NCBI GenBank assembly: GCA_022009935.1
Contig: CP091731.1
Location: 1 to 64,000 of the forward strand
Direction of reading: 5' to 3'
DNA: 64,000 bases
Source of the DNA: Candidatus Melainabacteria bacterium
Lineage (GTDB): Bacteria > Cyanobacteriota > Vampirovibrionia > Gastranaerophilales > Gastranaerophilaceae
Shown here: one piece after another, positions 19,691 to 29,344 of the stretch
Position numbering within the stretch: the first letter of the stretch is position 1
How the letters are laid out: each line of letters starts with the position of its first letter
Position numbers and translations under genes: made by a program
The notes under the pieces: generated by a model
Database searches by the model: none
The model's input: the letters and a program-made list of their open reading frames with translations, nothing else
Told to the model about the DNA's origin: nothing

Positions 19691-20766
19691 TTAGTATAAA
19701 AACATACAATCACCATAACTATAAAACTTATAATTTTCATTGATTGCACATTTGTAAGCATTTAGAATATATTCACGTTTTGAAAAAGCGCTAACTAACA
19801 TAAGCAAAGTAGATTTAGGCAAGTGAAAATTTGTAATTAATTTATTTACAACTTGAAATTTATAACCTGGGTAAATAAAAAGGTTTGATTCATCAGTGAC
19901 TGGAAGAATTTTACCATATTTTTTATAAACACTTTCAAGAGTTCTAACAGTTGTTGTTCCACAAGCTACGATATTTTTTTTTGTTTTTTAATGCTTCGTT
20001 TAAAATATTTGAAGCTTGTTCATCAATATTATAGCTTTCAAAATCCATTTTATGTTCTAAAATATTATCAGTTTTGACGGGACGAAAGGTTCCAAGACCG
20101 ACATTTAATGTAATATAACATATTTGAATATTTTTATTTTTTAATTTTTGAAGAACTTCTTCGCTAAAGTGAAGACCTGCTGTTGGAGCTGCAACAGAAC
20201 CTGAAGTTTTAGCGTATACAGTTTGATATCTTTTTTATCAAGATTTTTTATTTCGTTGGTTGTCATTTTTCGTTCAATATAAGGTGGTAATGGCAGATGT
20301 TGCCATATTGTTTTATAGCTTCATCAATAAAGCCATTTTTATAGTTTAATTTTACTATCCATTTTCCATCATGTTCGCATTTTTCAATGACTTCAATATT
20401 AAAATCATTTGCAACGTCAATAAAGCTACCAATTTTAATTCGTTTTGAAGGTTTGATTAAACATTCCCATATTTCATTCTGGTTATTATGTTTTTTTAAT
20501 AAAAATACTTCTATTTTTGCTCCACTAGGTCTTTTAATACCAAATATACGAGCTTCAATAACTTTGGTATTATTTAAAACCAAAACATCATTTTCATCAA
20601 GCAAATCAACAATTTGATAAAATTTTAAGTTATCAATTTCACCTGATTTTTTGTTTAATATCATCATTTTGCACTCTTCTCGTTTATCTGATGGCATTTG
20701 TGCAATAAGCTCACTTGGAAGATCATAATTAAAATCTTTAGTTTGCAAATTCAAAGTATTATTCAC
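19691..20766 (-). CDS. queA: S-adenosylmethionine:tRNA ribosyltransferase-isomerase
   Basis: QueA transfers and isomerises the ribosyl part of SAM onto preQ1 in tRNA to make epoxyqueuosine. The N-terminus FNYDLPSELIAQMPSDKREEC is characteristic, and VLNNTKVIEARIFG, AAPTAGLHFS and TLNVGLGTFRPVK follow. The start is GTG at 20766 with AGGA upstream. Shifts near 20290, 20230 and 19985 must be repaired, giving about 355 aa. The end is a short C-terminal SYGDCMFLY, typical of the family. No preQ1 riboswitch is visible in front of it. Confidence 0.93.
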
Positions 20767-20819
20767 TGTTTTTTATCCTAGTATTTATAGTATATATTAT
20801 ATTCTATCACGGATAAAAA

Positions 20820-20990
20820 AAAAAAATGGAACAAAATCTTTTGTTCCAAGTATAAAGTGTGAATTATGTGTATATATATAAAGTAAATGACAAAGATAAT
20901 ATTTCGATTTTTTCGAATATTGTTACAAAAATTTACAATATATATAAAATAATGGGCGCGGTTGTTTTTCAAACAACCGCGCCCATTTAA
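20820..20990 (-). repeat. Third, diverged copy of the intergenic unit
   Basis: It repeats the GGAACAAAA/TTTTGTTCC hairpin (20828-20847), AAGTATAAAGTGTGAATTA, a TATATATATAAAGTA stretch and ATATTTCG...TTGTTACAAA, but replaces the palindrome with an unrelated G/C-rich terminator. On the minus strand the GGAACAAAA hairpin is followed by T11, a strong terminator. So the body of the unit is kept while its flanking terminator is different. Confidence 0.65.
20952..20986. terminator. Terminator after rpmA
   Basis: ATGGGCGCGGTTGTTT pairs with AAACAACCGCGCCCAT around a 3-nt loop. On the minus strand it follows rpmA by 17 bp and leads into a T-rich stretch. Confidence 0.8.
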
Positions 20991-21003
20991 AAAATAAAAA
21001 TTT

Positions 21004-21261
21004 TTAATTAGCAGCGTAAACGCTTACTTGTTTGCGAGTACGACGATATGGTTCAAATTTAACAGTTCCATCGATAAGTGCAAATAAAGTATCATCTGAG
21101 CCAATACCGACATTAACACCCGGATGAATTTTTGTACCTCTTTGACGAACTATTATATTACCGGCCAAAACAGCTTCGCCACCGTATTTTTTTACACCAA
21201 GTCGCTTACTTTCGGAATCACGACCGTTTTTTGATGAACCAACACCCTTTTTATGTGCCAT
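21004..21261 (-). CDS. rpmA: 50S ribosomal protein L27
   Basis: The 85-aa frame is intact. It opens with MAHKKGVGSSKNGRDS and contains GGEAVLAGNIIVRQRG and FALIDGTVKF, diagnostic of L27. The N-terminus begins directly with AHKKG, without the cleaved extension seen in Firmicutes such as Staphylococcus. L27 lies next to the peptidyl-transferase centre. It is 30 bp after rplU in the usual rplU-rpmA pair. Confidence 0.97.
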   Translation of the reverse strand: MAHKKGVGSSKNGRDSESKRLGVKKYGGEAVLAGNIIVRQRGTKIHPGVNVGIGSDDTLFALIDGTVKFEPYRRTRKQVSVYAAN

Positions 21262-21291
21262 TTTTATATTCTCCTATCTGGTTATTTATAT

Positions 21292-21643
21292 TTATGCTTC
21301 TTCACTTGCTGAGCTTTGAGCTTTTTTCAGCTTTAGTTTTGATTTTGTTAATCATAACACGACAAAAACCTTGTCTATGTCCTTGTTTACGACGATATCC
21401 TTTTTTTGCACGTTGTTTATAAACAAGAATTTTTTTATCTTTGTCTATTTTTATAACTTTTCCTTCAACTTGCGCATTTGCAACGTATGGTTGACCGACT
21501 TTTGATTTTTTACCGTTTACCAACATTACGACTTTGTCAAATGTAATTTTTTCGTCAACATCTTTGCCTAAAAGTTCAAAGTCAACATAGCGACCTTCTT
21601 CAACTTTGTATTGTTTTCCTGATGCTTCAATAATAGCGTACAT
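21292..21643 (-). CDS. rplU: 50S ribosomal protein L21
   Basis: L21 starts MYAIIEASGKQYKVEEGRYV and has the signature KRAKKGYRRKQGHRQGF (here KQRAKKGYRRKQGHRQGF), binding 23S rRNA. The apparent stop at 21302 results from one extra A in a run near 21327. Removing it gives a tail EKAQSSASEEA and a stop at 21292, which I prefer. The leader of about 80 nt holds GGACTGCGGCACCT, a possible regulatory hairpin. It is paired with rpmA. Confidence 0.95.
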
Positions 21644-21725
21644 CTTTTTTCCTCTCTGTTTTTAGGTGCCGCAGTCCTTTTCAAGACATTTAATACAGCA
21701 TACCTCTTAATAATATCACTATACA

Positions 21726-21754
21726 ACTATAACAATGAAAAAACTCCTTGTCAA
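21726..21754 (-). promoter_or_regulatory. Promoter of rplU-rpmA
   Basis: On the minus strand TTGACA (21749-21754) and TATAGT (21726-21731) are exactly 17 bp apart. The -35 box lies inside the loop of the preceding gene's terminator hairpin. Confidence 0.65.
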
Positions 21755-21772
21755 TCAAAACTTGGAGTTTTT
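21741..21772. terminator. Terminator of the Q-rich gene
   Basis: AAACTCC and GGAGTTT form a 7-bp stem with a 16-nt loop, flanked by A- and T-runs. It ends the minus-strand gene at 21800 and overlaps the rplU promoter. Confidence 0.55.
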
Positions 21773-21799
21773 ACACTTTTTTTACTTAATTTTACATTT

Positions 21800-22444
21800 T
21801 TATTGTTGGATTTGATTTGGTTGCATATTTTGTATTTGAGGATTTGAATTTGGATAATTATTTATTGCATTTAAACTATCAATGGACATTGGTTGTGATT
21901 GAAGCTCGGATTGATTTTGACCGAAAGTAGGGCTGTTTGTTGTTTGAACATTCGGTGTTTCTTGGCCAAGTTGTTGAGTTTGTATTTGTGATTGTCCAAA
22001 AGCCATGTTGTTTGTTGTTTGACAATTTGGTGTCACTTGTGCAAATTGTTGTTGAGATGTCGGTTGTATTTGTGTCGGTACTTCTTGTGGTGCTTGCATT
22101 GGATTTTGAATTTGTCCTTGACCAAAAGTTTGCATGTTTGTTTGAGGTGTTTGAATTTGCATTGGAGCTTGCGCTTGTGGCAAAGTTTGTATTTGTTGCT
22201 GACCAAAAGATTGTGGCATTTGTAATGACATATTATTTGAATATGCTTGAGGATAAGGCACATAATATCTTCCGCCTGTTGGAATTGTTCCCAATGACAT
22301 TGGCATTTGTAAACCTGATGCTATATTGACCGGTTGATTTATCGGTTGAAATGGTGTATTTATCTGCTGAGGAAGTTGTGTTTGTAAATTCGGATATGAT
22401 GTTACAAACGGTTGCATTCCAAAATTTATTCCGCTTAAATTCAT
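21800..22444 (-). CDS. Q/P/N-rich low-complexity protein, 214 aa
   Basis: The frame is intact. After MNLSGINFGMQPFVTSYPN the protein is dominated by Gln, Pro, Asn and Thr. It carries loosely repeated units of the type TFGQGQIQNPM, AFGQSQIQTQQ and TFGQNQSELQS, with PNxQTTN between them. There is no signal peptide, membrane helix or known domain. Such prion-like composition suggests a disordered, possibly phase-separating or surface-exposed protein. The opening GINFGMQ resembles the F-G motif of other proteins here. The function is unknown. Confidence 0.65.
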   Translation of the reverse strand: MNLSGINFGMQPFVTSYPNLQTQLPQQINTPFQPINQPVNIASGLQMPMSLGTIPTGGRYYVPYPQAYSNNMSLQMPQSFGQQQIQTLPQAQAPMQIQTPQTNMQTFGQGQIQNPMQAPQEVPTQIQPTSQQQFAQVTPNCQTTNNMAFGQSQIQTQQLGQETPNVQTTNSPTFGQNQSELQSQPMSIDSLNAINNYPNSNPQIQNMQPNQIQQ

Positions 22445-22589
22445 ATTTAATACTCCTAATTACTTACTTTATATTTTAATAAAGTATTTTTTGTTTAAAA
22501 TATTAACACTTCAAACAAAAATTGTTACAAAATTTAATATTTGTAAGTGTTAAAATATAAATGCTTATAAAGTTAGGACTGTTCCCCAA

Positions 22590-23138
22590 ATGTATAATTA
22601 CTATTTCAAAATTAAAAAAAATGACTTGGAGTTTGAATTTTCAACTGACAATTTAGATATTTTCAACGAAAAATCTGCATATTATTTAAAAAAATCTTTG
22701 AACAAAATGAAGTAAATAACAAAACTTCACTTGATGAAGAAAAAATTGAAGTTGAAAATAAATCAATCGAAACGAATTTTGAAAAAAAATTAGAAGAAGC
22801 AATGGAAAATCCTAAAACACAAGTAATTGAAAAACAATTTGAAGAAGACACTTTTAAAACATTCTATTTTGAAAAGAATCCACAAAGTAACTTAAAAAAG
22901 ATTTATTCTCTGTGCTTACTATTTACAAACTATTGAGAACATAAAAAGTTTTACTTTAAAACAAATAAATAACAAAATATATCCAATTACCAAATTTCCA
23001 ATTGACCATCCAATATTGGAAGAAGCTATGGCTAGCGGGTATATAAAGCTTGATGAAAACGAAAATGTAAATTCTTTAAAACATTACATATTAACAAAAG
23101 AAGGCATAGATTATTATGAAAGCAAACTTACAGACTAA
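22590..23138 (+). CDS. Uncharacterised protein upstream of mnmA
   Basis: The ATG at 22590 opens MYNYYFKIKKNDLEFEFSTD. After shifts near 22690 and 22905 the frame continues through an acidic linker and a C-terminal, winged-helix-like part (KQINNKIYPITKFPIDHP, ILEEAMASGYIKLDENENV). It ends KEGIDYYESKLTD. The stop overlaps mnmA's start by 23 bp, so translation is probably coupled. It is about 182 aa. The pattern of a short domain before a DNA- or protein-binding module is reminiscent of small regulators, but I cannot name the family. Confidence 0.55.
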
Positions 23139-24178
23139 AGTTGCAGTATTACTAAGTGGCGGAGTTGACAGTTCTGTATCAGCTTTTCTTCTCCAACAAC
23201 TCGGGTATGAAGTCGTGGGACTTACTTCAAAAATGGTTGATGATGAAAATTTTAACCAGGTTGCCAAAAACGCAAAAAACGTTGCCGATTCTTTAGGCAT
23301 AAAACATTACGTTTTGGATTTGTCATCACATTTTAAAAAAAATGTTATTGACTATTTTGAAAATGATTACAAAAACGGCAAAACTCCAAATCCATGCATA
23401 ATTTGCAACAAAACCATCAAATGGGGAGCTTTGTTTGATTATGCGATAAATGAGTTAAAATGCGACTATGTTGCAACAGGACATTATGCAAAAATTGAAA
23501 ACAAAAAATGGTGTCTATTCCCTAAAAGCAGCTTCGGACAACAAAAAAGATCAGCTGTATTTTTTGTTTGAACTTAATCAATATCAATTGTCAAAAACTC
23601 TATTTCCATTGAGCGGCTTGACTAAAAGTGAAGTTCGAAAAATTGCAACAGAAAACAATTTGCCCTCAAAATCTGCAAAAGAAAGCCAAGATGTTTGTTT
23701 TATTAAAAAACCTTACACAACAAAAAAATATTTGCTTGAAAAATTTGGCAAAAAAAATTGGCAATTTTGTTTTAAAAAGTGAAAATAGAATTTTAGGTCA
23801 ACATGAAGGTTGCTACTTATACACAGTTGGGCAACGAAAAGGCATTGGTGTATCTTATGAAGTGCCTTTGTATGTTTTAAGTATTGATAGCCAAAACAAC
23901 ATTGTCTATTTAGGTGTAAAAAGTGAACTTGATGAATGTTGTGTCAAACTAAAAAATGTAGTTATACAAAATTCAATTTACTGCGAAAAAGAATTTGAGG
24001 CTTTTGTCAAAATCAGATACAACATGAATTACGCGAAGGGAAAAGTTACCCTTGAAAGCAACAATGAAGCAACTGTCACATTTGAAACCATCGTAAATTC
24101 TGTCACAAACGGACAGGCTTGTGTTTTTACGATCTTAACGACAAATCCTTAATTGGTGGTGGATGGATTGTAAAATAG
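23116..24178 (+). CDS. mnmA: tRNA-specific 2-thiouridylase
   Basis: MnmA adds sulfur at C2 of the wobble uridine in tRNAs for Lys, Glu and Gln. The PP-loop is VAVLLSGGVDSSVSAFLL. The catalytic cysteines are in NPCIICNKTIKWG and AKESQDVCFI, with ATGHYAKI between them. The C-terminus holds YTVGQRKGIGVSYEVPLYV. Shifts near 23512, 23755 and 24135 are repaired. The last one changes the tail to YDLNDKSLIGGGWIVK and moves the stop to 24178. About 354 aa, as usual. It is co-transcribed with the preceding gene. Confidence 0.95.
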
Positions 24179-24180
24179 TT

Positions 24181-24798
24181 TTAACAAATGTCTTGAGTAC
24201 AAACATTGTCTAGTCTTTTTTGAAACCATATCCCAATCGATATTACTAATAAAAGCATCTAAATAGGCGGCTTTATTGATGCCATAATCTAGTGTATAGG
24301 CATGTTCCCATACATCAAGAACAAGTAATGGAATGTTTAAAAAAGGAACATGTTCATCATGCAAATCAATTATGGAATTTTGAATTTTGACCTGTCTTTC
24401 ATCATATCCCAAAATAACCCAGCCGGAACGCACACTTTTTGCTGCTTCTTTTTAGGTCATTTATGCATTCATCAAATGAATTAAATTCGTGATTAATAAA
24501 CTCTATAAGCTTTTGAGAGGGTGATGTTTTTTTGAACTTAAATTTGAAAAATAAAATTCATGCAAAACAACACCATTTTGTGGAAATGCCTTTAAAGCTT
24601 AAAAGGCTTCTATATTCTGAATAAGATGGGTTGCCCTTTTTTTCTTTTTAAATTTGCAATTTTTTCGTTAATTTCATTTACACTTTTAATGTAACCATTA
24701 TATAGTTCAAAATGTTGTTTTAAAAGTTCGTCACTAAAACCTTCTAAATTACCCAATAAATAATTATAATCCTTAGCTTCAACAATTTGATGTGTCAT
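24181..24798 (-). CDS. Superoxide dismutase, Fe/Mn family
   Basis: The enzyme dismutates superoxide. The C-terminal signature DVWEHAYTLDYGINKAAYL carries two metal ligands (Asp and His), and NGVVLHEFYFSNL carries another. The N-terminal ligand helix reads LLKQHFELYNGYIKSVN. It keeps the first His but lacks the usual second one (HH) and is one residue short. Shifts lie near 24605, 24545, 24525, 24450 and 24215. With the last repaired, the protein ends in CTQDIC at 24181, 2 bp from the mnmA stop. It is about 205 aa, near the family size. Confidence 0.85.
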
Positions 24799-24973
24799 AT
24801 TTTTTCCTCATTTAATAAAAATTCTATCAATTATATTAAATTAATTTTTTAATCATCAAATCAACTGCTTTATTGCTTAATTCTTCCGGTTAAAAAATGT
24901 TGGTTATCTTACTAATTGTTTATTTTATAAAATCTAAAATAATTATAAAGTATTAAAAAAAAGGAGATAAATA

Positions 24974-25282
24974 ATGCCTGAATTTAGCAATCCGTTTAAT
25001 GGTAATAAATGCGAAAGAAAATTGACAAAAGAAGAGTTAATTCGTGCAATACGTTTTAATATAGCTTCTGAATATGAAGCTATACAACTCTATGACCAAC
25101 TAGCCGAGTCAATTGATGATAAAAACGCAATAAAATTGTTGCGCGAAATTGCTGATGATGAAAAAGTTCACGCAGGTAATTTCTTAAAACTTTTAAAAAC
25201 TCTTGATCCGGATGAAGGTCGTTTTTATGAGCAAGGGTTTGACGAAGCTTGTGAATTAATTGATTGTGAAGAAGATATTTAA
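24974..25282 (+). CDS. Ferritin-like (rubrerythrin-superfamily) half-domain protein
   Basis: The intact 102-aa protein has two helices with the diiron ligand pattern ASEYEAIQLYDQ and ADDEKVHAGNFLKLL (E..Y and ExxH). It opens with NPFNGNKCERKLTKEELIRA. This matches short ferritin-like proteins that dimerise to complete the iron site, some of which are encapsulin cargo. No encapsulin gene is in the window, and the C-terminus EACELIDCEEDI is not a known targeting tail. The ribosome site AAAGGAG is strong. With the neighbouring superoxide dismutase it suggests oxygen and iron defence. Confidence 0.75.
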   Translation: MPEFSNPFNGNKCERKLTKEELIRAIRFNIASEYEAIQLYDQLAESIDDKNAIKLLREIADDEKVHAGNFLKLLKTLDPDEGRFYEQGFDEACELIDCEEDI

Positions 25283-25289
25283 TAAAATT

Positions 25290-26120
25290 TATAAAGTCTT
25301 TATGTCTTTAACATTTAACGGGACATTATAACTATAATCTTCTTGATAATGCCAATTGGCTATTACATTTGCATTCTTTTTGTATAAAATATTTCCATTT
25401 ATAAAACTTTTGTGGGTTCTTATATTTAATTTTCTATTAGGAGTAACGCTACGATTTGAGTCTAAAGCTCCTAATAATTTTAAATTATTTTGTATATTAT
25501 TTATTGTAGAGTTTTCAATATCTAAATAAGCACTTATTTCATCAAGTCCATAATATCCGCTGGAAGCACAAATTACACTTAAATTTGGAAGATTGGCATT
25601 TTCTATTTTTGCATTTGAAATGACTATTTGGGTTAAGTTCGGACAATTCCCGGAAATAAAAACTTTTTGTTATCATCTATAGATTGATATATCTTTTTAA
25701 CATTGCTATTTTGCCAAACTTTACACATTTTTCCATTAATATTGAGAATTTTACCGTTATAACTTGAGTTTGGATTATATTTACTAATTTCATTATAGCT
25801 TTCTTCAATATAAGGTATAAAAATGTTTCCATTTGTTTCCATTTGTTCGTCATTATCATAAATATTATTTTCATTACTTAATAATAAAGGGCTATTATCT
25901 TTAATGTTAGTGTATTCATCTTCTTGAGGTGAAGTAATAGAATGAAAATAGAATAAATTTGTAAAAAAGTTTATTATATTGATAAAAAGTTACAACATTG
26001 GTATTGGGGTTGTCGTCGAGGAATATTTAAAATATTTCCTTTAAAAGAATGTGTACTTTTTTTATTTTGTTTGTCATTACTACTGGTATTGTTTAGATAT
26101 ATCTTTCTATCAAGTTTCAT
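25290..26120 (-). CDS. Uncharacterised protein with FKG motif, leucine-rich-like C-terminus
   Basis: The gene is recovered after shifts near 26010, 25975, 25880 and 25660. The N-terminus reads MKLDRKIYLNNTSSNDKQ, then STHSFKGNIL. The middle is N/E/Y-rich. The C-terminus has short repeats of the form NLTQIVISNAKIENANLPNL, then SVICASSGYYGLDEIS, resembling leucine-rich or pentapeptide-type solenoid turns. It ends SYNVPLNVKDIKTL. No signal peptide is clear. I cannot assign a function. It ends 7 bp from the stop of the converging ferritin-like gene. Confidence 0.5.
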
Positions 26121-26249
26121 AATTTTTTTACCTCGTTTTTATAGTACCAAGACAAACGTAAAAAATAAATATTCTGTAAATATTTGTTAATAAAAAATAT
26201 ATATCTTATTCTTGCGAAGTATTTTTATTGATTGTAAAATATATATACA

Positions 26250-27652
26250 ATGACAATTAATGATTACGATTTTGATACAATAGCTGCGATTGCGACACCA
26301 TTTGGAATGGGGTCGATTGGGGTTGTGAGAATATCCGGGAATAGAGCTTTTGACATAATTAATCAAATTTCAAGTCAGAAAATTGACACTCCAAATAAAA
26401 TTTATCATTGTTGGATTGTTGATGAAAATAAAAATTTTGTTGATGAAGTTGTAATTTTGCCTTTTAAAGCTCCAAGAAGTTATACAGGTGAAGATGTTAT
26501 CGAAATTAATTGTCATGGTGGCATGGCAAATGTTAAAAATATACTGGATATTGTTTTTAAAACCGGGGCAAGATGCGCAAAACGGGGGGAGAATTTACTC
26601 AAAGAGCATTTTTAAACAAAAAGCTTGATTTGACTCAGGCTGAATCTGTTTTGGATATTATTCATTCAAACACTTCGACTTTTTGCAAAAAAAAGTGCAA
26701 CAAATTTGCATGGAAAGTTGTTGATTGAAGTTCAAAATATTAAAATGAATTGCTTGAATTGCTCTCAAAATTGTAGCTTCTATTGATTTTCCCCGAAGAT
26801 GTTGAAGAAATGCCTTATAATCAAATTGAAAATGTTTTTAAATGACATAATTATTAAAATAAAAAAATCTTATCTCAGGCAAATGAAAGTAATATTTTAA
26901 GACAGGGGATTAAAGTTGCACTTTTGGGGGCAGTCAATGTTGGAAAATCCTCATTATTTAACAAAGTTTTAAACTTAAATCGCGCTATTGTTACAAATAT
27001 TCCCGGAACTACCAGGGATGTTATACAAGAAAATATTACAATTAATGATTTAAATATAAATTTGTCTGATACAGCCGGTTTGCGTGATATAAATCTTGCC
27101 GATGAAGTTGAAAAATAGGAATAAATTTGTCAAATGATGAAGTTCATAATGCAAATTTGGTGCTTTTTGTTTGTGATTTAACAGTTAATGTTTCAGATGA
27201 GGATATAAAAACTTATCAAAAAATCAAGGAAAAACCGCATATTATTGTGTTTTCAAAAACTGATTTAGTTGAAGAAAAAGAACTGGATAACATTATTAAA
27301 GCTAAATTATCAAAACTAAAAGCAGAAAATGGAAACAACTATGTTGCTATTTCCACAAAAAAATGATATAAATATTGATAAACTTAAAAATATGATATTT
27401 AAAACCGTGACTGAAAAATTGAATTCTTTTGATGAATTGGAATATGTGACTAATATTCGCCAGCAAAATTGTTTTTACGAAGCATTAAAGTCTCTGAAAT
27501 TGGCAAAAGAAGGCACTCAAAATCAAGAATTGCAAGATTTAATATCTATTGATATTAAAGGAGCATTGCTTAAATTAGAAGAGATAACGGGGGAAAATAT
27601 CAATGAAGATGTTTTAAATAATATATTTGAAAAGTTTTGTATTGGAAAATAG
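26250..27652 (+). CDS. mnmE: tRNA modification GTPase MnmE
   Basis: With MnmG, MnmE adds (carboxymethyl)aminomethyl groups at C5 of the wobble uridine. The N-terminal folate-binding domain starts DTIAAIATPFGMGSIGVVRISG and contains YTGEDVIEINCHGG. G1 is AVNVGKSSLFN (usually PNAGKSS, here with Val), G3 is DTAGLRD, and G4 is SKTD. The C-terminal FCIGK is the conserved FC(I/V)GK. Shifts lie near 26585, 26690, 26755, 26845, 27115 and 27355. Length is about 455 aa. A promoter (TTGCGA at 26212, TAAAAT at 26235, 17-bp spacer) lies 9 bp from the ATG. Confidence 0.95.
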
Positions 27653-27714
27653 TTAAATATGTTATTGAAAAATATCTTTAATTTTGTTAAAATATAAAAT
27701 TAGTAGGAGAACAT

Positions 27715-29089
27715 ATGGAATCTGAGACGAGTATTATATTTAACAGTTTAGTAATTGTTTGTTTACTTCTTGCAAACGGTTTTTTTGTGGCATCGGAATT
27801 TGCATTGGTCAGTTCACGCAAAACAAAAATATTACAACTTAAAGAAGAGGGTAATAAAGAAGCCTCCATTGCTTGTGAGGCTCTCAATGATTTAGATAGG
27901 TATATAGCTGCAACGCAATTGGGAATAACAATAGCTAGTATTGGTTTAGGTTGGGTTGGTGAAGCTACCATTGCAAGAATAATTGAGCCGGTTTTTATGT
28001 TTTTGCCCGGAATTTCAAAATCACTTGCAACACACTCTATATCCGTTGCAATTGCGTTTTCTGTAATTACGATTTTGCATGTTGTGATTGGTGAGCTTAT
28101 GCCAAAAGCAATTGCTCTTCAATTTCCTGTCAAAATTGCTTTGTTCGTTGCAAAACCAATGAAATTCATTGCCAAAATATTCAATCCTATGATATTCATC
28201 TTAAACGGACTTGGTTTTTCATTGTTGAAGGTTTTACACATACCACATTCAAATACTTCTCAGTTTGTACATTCAACTGAAGAATTGAATATGATTATTG
28301 ATGCAAGTTATCAAGAAGGTGTTTTGAATGAAACAGAAAAAGACTTGCTTCAAAATGTTTTCAAGTTTTCGGATTTGACAGCAAAACAAGTTATGGTGCC
28401 TAGAACTGACATGGTTTGCATCCCTGTTGATGCAAGTGATGATGAGTTCAAACGTATAAGCCTTGAAAATCAATATACACGTTATCCTGTTTATAAAGAT
28501 GATTTAGACCATATTTTAGGAATTGTTCATATTAAGGATTTTTATAGTTTCTTAGCAAATAATCAATATGTTGACATTTCTAAGATAATAAGACCGGCAA
28601 TGTTGATACCTGGAAACAGTTACTATTGATAATCTTGTTCTTGAATTTAGAAAAAATCATGCTCAAATTGCTATTATTGTGGATGAATTTGGTGGAACTT
28701 CAGGTCTTGTGACTTTGGAAGATGTTATTGAAGAAATTGTTGGTGAAGTGCAAGATGAATTTGATGACGAGGAAGAAACAAATATTGAAAAAATAAATGA
28801 CAATGAATATATTGCCAATGCAATGATGCGAATTGACGAACTTTATGAGTATTTCGGTTTGAGCCTTGAAGAAGATGTTGAAGATGTCGAAACTATTGGT
28901 GGGCTTGTTGTTAAAGAACTTGGACGTATCGCTGAAATTGGTGACAAAGCTGAATATAAAGATTTATGCTTTGAGGTTTTGGAAATTGATTGTGCTAGAA
29001 TTTTGAAATTAAAAATCCAGAAAAAACAAATTTCTGAAAATGAAGATGCCCAAATAACCGATGAACAACAAATAAATCAACAATCATAA
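27715..29089 (+). CDS. CNNM/CorC-HlyC family transporter-like protein
   Basis: The domain order is N-terminal DUF21/CNNM membrane domain (about 1-190, four hydrophobic helices including IIFNSLVIVCLLLANGFF), then a CBS pair (VMVPRTDMVCIPVDA and IIVDEFGGTSGLVTLEDV), then a C-terminal CorC-HlyC domain (YIANAMMRIDELYEYFG). A frameshift at about 28623 is the only break. Family members handle magnesium or sodium-linked transport. The GGTSGLVTLEDV and EEIVGEVQDEFDDE motifs are diagnostic. It is about 458 aa, with the ribosome site TAGGAG just before the ATG. Confidence 0.9.
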
Positions 29090-29093
29090 AAAA

Positions 29094-29117
29094 ACCTCAT
29101 TTATATATAAATGAGGT
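29094..29117. terminator. Perfect 24-bp palindrome after the CNNM gene
   Basis: ACCTCATTTATA/TATAAATGAGGT lies just after the stop. The T-run is on the minus strand, and the plus strand has only AGAAAC behind it, so termination of the plus-strand gene would be weak. Confidence 0.5.
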
Positions 29118-29344
29118 AGAAACAGTAGCATAAGCAATCAGAAGAGTCGAGGATTTATTGTACTTTTTATCATAAACTTTTTTTATAAACTAACATTGAA
29201 CTTTGTATTTATATATTTTTATTTTTTATTAATAAAAAATTATACTTTTACGTAGTAATAAATTCGTAATATTTGTAATAAATAAGTTTTGTGATAACAT
29301 AAAAATGAGTAATATTTATTTTTGAACGAAGGAGAGTTGTAAAA

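Noticed and set aside
19691..20810. preQ1 riboswitch before queA.
   Set aside because: The leader is A/T-rich with no small pseudoknot-like motif or C-rich loop.
18776..20990. Insertion sequence or transposon.
   Set aside because: There is no transposase, no consistent terminal inverted repeat and no target-site duplication visible.
21655..21700. Known L21 leader RNA upstream of rplU.
   Set aside because: A GGACTGCGGCACCT stretch could pair, but I could not build a convincing structure, so it is only mentioned with rplU.
24974..25282. Encapsulin cargo ferritin system.
   Set aside because: The ferritin-like protein fits in size, but no encapsulin gene is in the window and no cargo-targeting tail is seen.
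29094..29117. Terminator for the CNNM gene on the plus strand.
   Set aside because: The palindrome is perfect, but the T-run lies on the other strand, so efficient termination on the plus strand is doubtful.
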